Source of the DNA: Strobilurus pachycystidiatus
Lineage: Eukaryota > Basidiomycota > Agaricomycetes > Agaricales > Physalacriaceae
Direction of reading: 5' to 3'
DNA: 64,000 nt
Assembly (NCBI GenBank): GCA_019915135.1
Contig: JAHLMK010000018.1
Location: forward strand, 434,001-498,000
The notes under the pieces were generated by a model. That model had not been told where the DNA came from and did no database searches. It was given only the letters and a program-made list of their open reading frames with translations. This document shows positions 60,801 through 64,000 of the stretch, piece by piece (position 1 is the stretch's first letter; each line of letters begins with the position of its first letter). Both the position numbers and the translations under genes were made by a program.

Positions 60801-60821
60801 GGTCGATGGGAGTGAGTTCAT
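54891..60821 (-). CDS. Retrotransposon Gag, protease and N-terminal accessory region (1,976 codons)
   Basis: Starts 101 bp downstream of the 5' LTR. Residues 100-310 are a gag-like capsid region (GKPRELKPFFKRLERLFQKY; KIKSLSRWKEYRRDFVTIAG). An acidic Ser/Asp stretch and basic segment follow, then the zinc knuckle CYGCNKPGHSMRNC near residue 455 (59415-59459). The aspartic protease active site DTGSQLNIIKR is near residue 830 (58318-58335), with ELLLGRPWQRGN after it. From about residue 1000 to the stop no retroviral domain is recognised. Instead there are at least four copies of a module of the form G(V/I)(L/M/F)(L/F)DAxI...G...VVW, at about 57050-57110, 56437-56512, 55972-56052 and 55551-55645. 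Gypsy Gag-protease is normally 400-700 residues, so more than 900 residues are extra here. Confidence 0.88.
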   Translation of the reverse strand: MNSLPSTPNLSRHNSYPPSSDSEVAYRFEPDVDPEDLHSSVEYASQAISNSVESHFGVRFSSSSSHAQPTSESSLSNSPISSSGPIPSAPNQVHAHTTTTIPIMSQTVTQRTPADILMGNSKDAIKTFKGKPRELKPFFKRLERLFQKYAVNSNREKVETMVEYMSPRVVKFLEGCKNFHTPDYDKLKAEILDHYDEEQVNNHYQTKHLRRLAKKWRQKKIKSLSRWKEYRRDFVTIAGWLQEKKKITNEDYNAYFWHGIHHKLRRDIEKIHISRDPTVDLSVAFDCNTVHDIARTILERNRFESNLADSDSDSDTSNSSDSESDNKDILEAEESESSEDEKRPKPKTKHRRKKQDSHKRIEAPEEPENPKYPARNTGEIEDIIHQMGKLSINDPQYYIQYSALYYKALTVEPGAERVLAPPAIIQPQKVPDRSTPVYPPFNQPMYRPAPPTNNTCYGCNKPGHSMRNCQVIAEMLNKNLIVRKEDNKIFMPDGSNINRRNGESYSQAVYRQHGLSPAQPPVTTTYAEYQEQGPFRSNFVEIAPDCEAEQDVYLGAEVFTEEELTNPQEEERKSESEPEEVSYWVSNKGKAYSYDAFNVDRTRRMVTRSATRRATEDKFKPPAEATSQKAKTHPTDKGVPGGTKEDSKTPKTKQDKPEASPSIKKGVMSFPKLKPIDVRVPVHPAERPSYQDVDMKDGTTKHGKHVPIDKKWGLDPIATKEEKELEAARAKATKRTSDISKMAGPKDILEVILNTDVTIRIFELLAASKEISESLFDLLKRKNQRTAEGDAKVTHIGGMPTVFQIEEVFDRGVLITIPLWANGDSVHAIVDTGSQLNIIKRTAAEKLGFMIDESVITTMRDASGRNTRMRGFVKEAELTQGSGQVKTRANLFVGLESFPFELLLGRPWQRGNLICIDKRTEGTYLLYKDPRDPTGRRRHVFKALGTPKPSEYRLTRVPSDDDEDDGLRGLPEGSYAAIIEPNSIRVEFEDEKSGAFGELNSSAADVAKAKANLEQPLEYQRPSSKHGTHGIAHHGGTASRAETREDGRFRETTFREMLNCIIRIIMRCVGACWRTRRENAEEENKRAEGTAEKAPNPKDKALTKYANTLSPKRMNASEFNPNDHATRSLVDDTTIPPELVAVRLQALPSQNEYYPQSVLFAPSTLDIHDILPETIASEYGVRTAHIGDAIFRDLLPDFLNYMTAKPDNTSRPRHTVFPERATTYHPFHIKGDHSLHVNRAGGIDEFWGSGILLDATLHRGECSGRKGSIFYMLFEDELTDDHKAGFMEKYRRGLVGSDAWKARVRKEQGDGGKRIRHIGGNRTKVSAAPDVLFSWEACESLTDGEEENSGPSTHRPAVLRSYPYTNMFRPSPLNSDDLQLMRVCLRSARKYLIDAPPTMLPLAHPDRSRKAHFHSLEIKGIGACFKPYKRDENGTAVTGVIFDADIRCNGFRTRRATVVWTAFSVTDSDNSDYDPFEDAHLTDREVENPETMTNLRQETVETHSPFLQDGVDLPPVFNTVLFPHTAPDLSEVLDTDRVYTLVSLARRELLARGPRALLTYTRALSWTGITRFRSLTSMRFPSHKPVDNDIRRGVMLDASIRRTGYEETHGTLVWFQLDASATPTLYSHLAEQQLLLHAIPPGTTATRRHPVAAKSVSAPSLKSALTISSPMQHRSQSEVVREAVSATMAHVRTAYSYPEAANTVMDTAISGRVHMHFPPSMIDGILYQSGVLLDAVISFNNGRPVLGPVVWILPVFAGVEEWSRMYGGIADAREPQLRTYENAYWTMAKLGPYGRARTLLEETPLEEIYPVLLVQAGREDEARSPPNMNPRIKDFKGIWFEPGSRQRAMEDDPAKPSYYHLFDEGFDPFHLADTPLPGTQEEGLHRFVTQDIRQREISTAHSRLQNASGMISHGDQHTDNIGKSLSKSGGRKTDEYTAATLHPRANTEWEVVKRALTKDFVTPWDAIHPEYEKRDL

Positions 60822-60900
60822 ACACTTGGTTCAACGATTTTGGGTCTACTCGGTTAAACGCACAGTGAAATGAGGGTCGTTTGAGTAGGATTCACTGGCC

Positions 60901-60916
60901 CTCGCGGTGGGCTCCA
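60901..60916 (-). other. Putative primer binding site
   Basis: On the minus strand, six bases after the end of the 5' LTR, the sequence TGGAGCCCACCGCGAG begins with TGG as tRNA-primed binding sites do. I could not assign the tRNA. Confidence 0.45.
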
Positions 60917-60922
60917 AAAGTA

Positions 60923-61431
60923 TGTCACGGTAAAAGAGGTAAGTTCAAGTTTACCCAAATACCGGTTCAGAGATTGACGGGGCTTTGTTATAGCTCGGCT
61001 AATCCCTGATGAGTTCGTGCGTCAGGTTGAGTAGACGATGTACTCGGGAAACGTTTGTTTACGAGACGGGAAATGCGAGTTTGGAGCTACTGGCTCCCGG
61101 ATGTATTCGTGCCTGGGTGCTGTAAATCGGGCTTCGTACCCGCGTGAAGTCTTGGTCGGTGCTAAAAGTCTGGTGGAGCGAATGCGGGACGCTCCCTGAG
61201 AGTAAGAGTGGTTTAAACTGGTAGTATTCGCGTATTGAGTGGTGGTGTAAAACTGTCTGTCGACAGGTAAGCTACTTCTATATATATAGTGCGAGGAAGA
61301 TTATTTTTAGCCTGCCGCGCGTACTTACTTTGTTGCCACGTTTGTCCATGTACGACGCGCGTTCTTCAGCTACGTGTCCTGTTACGCGGCTATCCATTCT
61401 TTCGACGTGTCGCCCTGTCATGGGCGTGACA
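60923..61431 (-). repeat. 5' LTR (509 bp)
   Basis: Starts TGTCAC and ends GTGACA on the plus strand. Contains TATATATATA at 61279-61288, which on the coding (minus) strand lies about 145 bp into the LTR, suitable for the U3 promoter. Confidence 0.95.
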
Positions 61432-61435
61432 ACGG
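61432..61435. repeat. 4-bp target duplication ACGG (right of LTR element)
   Basis: Pairs with 46098-46101. Four bases are certain. Gypsy elements often give five, and the fifth base does not match. Confidence 0.75.
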
Positions 61436-62989
61436 ACGCGTAAGGGAGCATGTTGGTTACATACATTTATCGCAACATCAGCGAGAGCTTGTCCGGTGAC
61501 TGATACCCCTTTGAAAACATGACCATCGGTGAAGATAGACCTTCGACTCGGTGTCGTTGTATGGAATGTATAGATCTCGTCCTTTGCGCGCGAGCTCCAG
61601 CCATCGAACGTGAGTGTGAGATGAAACTTGTCAGCTAAAAAGGCTGCAAGCCGCTTCGCAACAACGGCAATCTCTTCCACAATATGTGTCATGAAGAAGG
61701 AGGATCGATCGGGCATCACGTAGTTTGAGGCGAGGGCAAGAATCAACTCGATGAAGAAGGGGTTGCCAAGGAGGGAGAACGGGAGCGCACAGCAGATGAT
61801 GAACCGGAAGAGAAGCATATCGATGGTAGCCTGGCGCTCAGTCGTCATGATGACAGGATTATAGTACTCCTTCATAGTACGCTGGCCGGACAATGAGGTG
61901 CTTTCGGAAGGCAGAGCAACAGACGGAGCACTAGGCATTGGTGCACCCTTTTTGGCCTTTGTTCGGACTCGCGGCAAATTCTCCGTCTCACCCGATGCTA
62001 AAGCCTCTGAAGTCGACGACTTCCCGAGGTCCTCGTTGAGCTCCTTCCACAAGTCCGGCCATTCCTTCATCAGAGTCTACAGGTCTTGTGAGTCTGGTAC
62101 CCAACTTAAAGCCAAAGTTTACGAACCTGACAACGCGTCCCATGAGTTTTAATACGTTTAGGATCACGCCCTGATCTGGCATGGTCGCACGCAATACAGT
62201 AGACCTGAATACCGTCCTTCTGAGAGCCATTACGGGACTGGACAATCTTTGGCTCTTCAATGACAAGGCGATCTATCAAACTGAGGCGAGGTCTACCACC
62301 AGACCCGACACCGTTGACCGACTCGCGTGCTTTGGTTGTCGATGGCTGGGTACGGGCGGGGCCTGTAGTCTTGGCTTCCTTCAACTTTGCTTCCGAGATA
62401 CGGCGTTCGGCACGAACACGGTCGCGTCGCGCTTGGCCATCAAGCTGAATCTGGAAGGAGGGTGCCATAGAAGGAGGTGGCTATAAGGAGAAACCGCAAA
62501 TCAGCATCATTCATGTACATACACGGCTGTAAGCACACACCGAAGGCCAGGGTACAGTTTCATTTTCCTTGTGAATCCGGTGGTATGCCTCACTCAGGGC
62601 ACTCGCATGCTGGGTCCAGGCAGCTCTGTCCGGACTTGAGGCCTCTGGAATGGTCTTCTCGATTAAGTCTTGGAGGTTATTGAGGTTGAAGCCTTCTGTC
62701 TGTATGAATTTATGATGTGCCTCAAGCAGAACTTGGGTCTGCTGGGCAGTAAGCATGCTCGCGTGAGCGCGTCGATGTCGAAGCGCTTGTGAACAAAAAA
62801 AAGATTGCACTGTGACATGCTGTGACTGATCCTTCCATTCGGCATCCTCCGAGCGGCAACAATCGCTGTTGTCCTCATCCGCTCTCATTGCTCTCAAGGT
62901 TGTCTAGCATCAGAGACTTGGTTGTATCATTTTTTGAGTTTCTAACAGGTTCCTAACAGTGGATCTGGGACCCCTTGAGGTGAGATATG

Positions 62990-63058
62990 TTAATAACATG
63001 TTATTAACACGTGATAAACAGCGTGGTTATTAACGTCCGAGTTTTTTACACAGCACTA
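62990..63058. repeat. hAT right terminal inverted repeat and subterminal motif
   Basis: The terminal repeat is 63041-63058. TTAATAACATGTTATTAAC, a near-perfect palindrome containing the same AATAACATG motif as the left end, is at 62990-63008. Confidence 0.7.
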
Positions 63059-63066
63059 GTGGGAGA
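63059..63066. repeat. 8-bp target site duplication (right), GTGGGAGA
   Basis: Identical to 44050-44057. Confidence 0.9.
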
Positions 63067-63343
63067 CACACGATCGCGTCCGGTGCTGCGGACCGATTCA
63101 ATGCGGCAGGCATTGGACGCTATTTCAAACTCACGCCGAAGACCGCATGTGTGGCGCAATCACGGTCGACCACGAGTGCGATCAAGGCACTCAATTTATC
63201 TGCCTCCTACCATCACGTCGGTGACACTTGACTTCGAATTGTATTGCATTAACGATGGCGCAAAATATTGCAACCCTGCATCAGCCTGGAGCCATCTCTT
63301 CCTCTCCGACAGTCACTACGACGAGGACCGACCAACCAAGAAA

Positions 63344-64000
63344 ATGATGGAGGTAGGCTCGTTTACATGAGTTGGTGTGCAGAGCAATGTTCATATTTTT
63401 GCAGCCAAACGGAGAGCATAGTGGCCTCTGGCAACAAAACGGTTATACGCCGCGAGCTTCAACCGAAGTCCATTTTACGCGCACCGAATCGCCTGCCCCA
63501 TTCTTACCACAAGATTTTGTCACCGACGAGCCTCCGCTACCTCAGGAGACCACAGTATGTGTCCATCGTCAAGACTCTTCGCTCGGTTTCTGATTGCTAT
63601 GACATTCTCAGAGTACACCAGCATGGCGTTGCGGAGATCCGTTTCATCATGAAATACCCCAGTCGGGTGATCCATGGGAGAAGTGTCTCGACCTGACACA
63701 GCAATACGACAAGGAGATGTGTAAGGCATGGAATGAAGAGGTCGATACCTTGCTGGTCTTCGTTCGCGTCCTTTTCTCTGTTCATTATCTTCTCTGACTA
63801 TACACAGGCTGGTCTCTTCTCAGCTGTAGTAACAGCATTCACCATCGAATCTTACCAATGGCTTCAAACGAGCCCCGAAGACCAGACTGTGATACTTCTT
63901 ACCCAAATTTCTGCCCAGCTCTCCTCTCTCTCCTCTAACGTCACCGTGCCTGCATTGTCACCTACGTCCACTTCATCCTCCATCGCTGCGTCCATCTCGA
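63344..64000 (+). CDS. DUF6535-family membrane protein, 5' part (runs off right edge)
   Basis: A tiny first exon (MME, 63344-63352) is spliced at 63353-63404 to PNGEHSGLWQQNGY and TESPAPFLPQDFVTDEPPLP. The next exon gives STPAWRCGDPFHHEIP and GDPWEKCLDLTQQYDKEMCK, ending WNEEVDTLLVF. After a further intron the frame reads AGLFSAVVTAFTIESYQWLQ, PEDQTVILLTQISAQLSSLS and a Ser/Thr/Pro-rich stretch at the window edge. The block (D)xLLVFAGLFSAVVTAF followed by QTSPEDQT marks the start of DUF6535, a multispanning family expanded in Agaricomycetes with unknown role. Later membrane helices lie outside the window. The first exon is the least certain part; the start could be upstream. Confidence 0.8.

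Larger units (their letters stand above)
46102..61431 (-). mobile_element. Ty3/Gypsy-type LTR retrotransposon, 15,330 bp, with large accessory coding region
   Basis: Two 509-bp LTRs begin TGTCAC and end GTGACA. All coding is on the minus strand, so the 5' LTR is the right one. Order of domains: gag-like, CCHC knuckle, aspartic protease, about 2,000 residues of unrecognised sequence, reverse transcriptase, RNase H, integrase, then two extra ORFs. Placing integrase after RT/RNase H makes it Ty3/Gypsy-like. The LTRs differ at two positions I can see, both C/T. Two TGA codons and a 50-bp duplication interrupt the reading frame, so this copy is probably not autonomous. Confidence 0.95.
44250..62756 (-). 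pseudogene. hAT transposase gene, split by a retrotransposon in an intron
   Basis: The start MLTAQQTQVLLEAHHKF is at 62756. The next exon has a BED-type zinc finger (YCIACDHARSGRDPKRIKTH). Then come MKEWPDLWKELNEDLG and the catalytic region HLTLTFDGWSSRAKDEIYTF with the first Asp and the typical TTPSRRS. At 61444 this exon ends in GQALADVAIN before donor GTATGT. The matching acceptor lies at 46070-46080 on the far side of the LTR element, where ILKQFDPKKYSAVSGDGGPN (second Asp) continues in frame. Further exons have VYDPCHNLNLYMKDLGKLF, LEYWQGLARDSG with the expected Glu, and the dimerisation block SPSKICDERTASTLGWF. The stop is at 44250. The coding exons look intact; only the intron is inflated to over 15 kb, so production of full-length transposase is doubtful. 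Confidence 0.88.
44058..63058 (-). mobile_element. hAT-superfamily DNA transposon (19.0 kb, 3.67 kb without the nested retroelement)
   Basis: The left end reads TAGCGCTGTGTAAATAAC. The reverse complement of the right end reads TAGTGCTGTGTAAAAAAC. These imperfect terminal inverted repeats are flanked by the perfect 8-bp duplication GTGGGAGA. The single gene inside encodes a BED-finger hAT transposase on the minus strand. Subterminal regions carry repeats of AATAACATG at both ends. Removing the LTR element (46102-61431 plus one ACGG) leaves about 3.67 kb, a normal hAT size. Confidence 0.93.

Overview
The window is genomic DNA of a basidiomycete fungus, most likely an Agaricomycete. The evidence is genes cut by many 45-65 bp GT-AG introns, compact spacing, and families typical of mushrooms (DUF6534 and DUF6535 membrane proteins, a His-rich secreted protein, a DGAT2, and an A-T NRPS-like protein with a membrane-embedded terminal domain). 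All splice models below were built by eye from conserved protein blocks and splice consensus.

Left part (1-18 kb): broken fragments of PCH2/TRIP13 and of a Fet3-type multicopper oxidase; a SPRY-domain gene (1158-2219, +); sparse sequence; a diacylglycerol acyltransferase 2 (6664-8409, -); a CFEM-like secreted/membrane protein with a broken frame (9223-9822, +); a small secreted protein (10030-10890, -); a secreted His-repeat/Ser-Thr-rich protein (12245-14315, -); and a thioesterase-like gene with a premature stop (15409-16237, +).

18-24.3 kb: one large minus-strand transposase-like gene of a family dispersed in Agaricomycetes. A 1,071-bp intron in it carries inverted-repeat arms.

24.9-43.7 kb, ordinary single-copy genes: an A-T-terminal-domain NRPS-like gene (24974-30276, +), a cytochrome P450 (30941-32939, -), a DUF6534 receptor-like membrane protein (33807-35507, +), CDC48 (35922-38796, +), a metallo-beta-lactamase-fold hydrolase (39373-40688, +) and an aldehyde dehydrogenase (41452-43741, +).

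44-63 kb: a nested transposon, the most striking part of the window. A hAT transposon (44058-63058) is bounded by TAG(C/T)GCTGTGTAAA inverted ends and a perfect 8-bp duplication GTGGGAGA. It holds in one intron of its transposase a 15,330-bp LTR retrotransposon (46102-61431) with 509-bp LTRs that differ at two sites I can see. This Ty3/Gypsy-type element has gag, protease, RT, RNase H and integrase. It also carries about 2,000 extra residues between protease and RT, containing a repeated module I do not recognise, plus extra ORFs downstream of integrase. Two TGA codons and a frameshifting 50-bp tandem duplication interrupt it.

Right edge: the 5' end of a DUF6535 membrane-protein gene (63344 onward, +).
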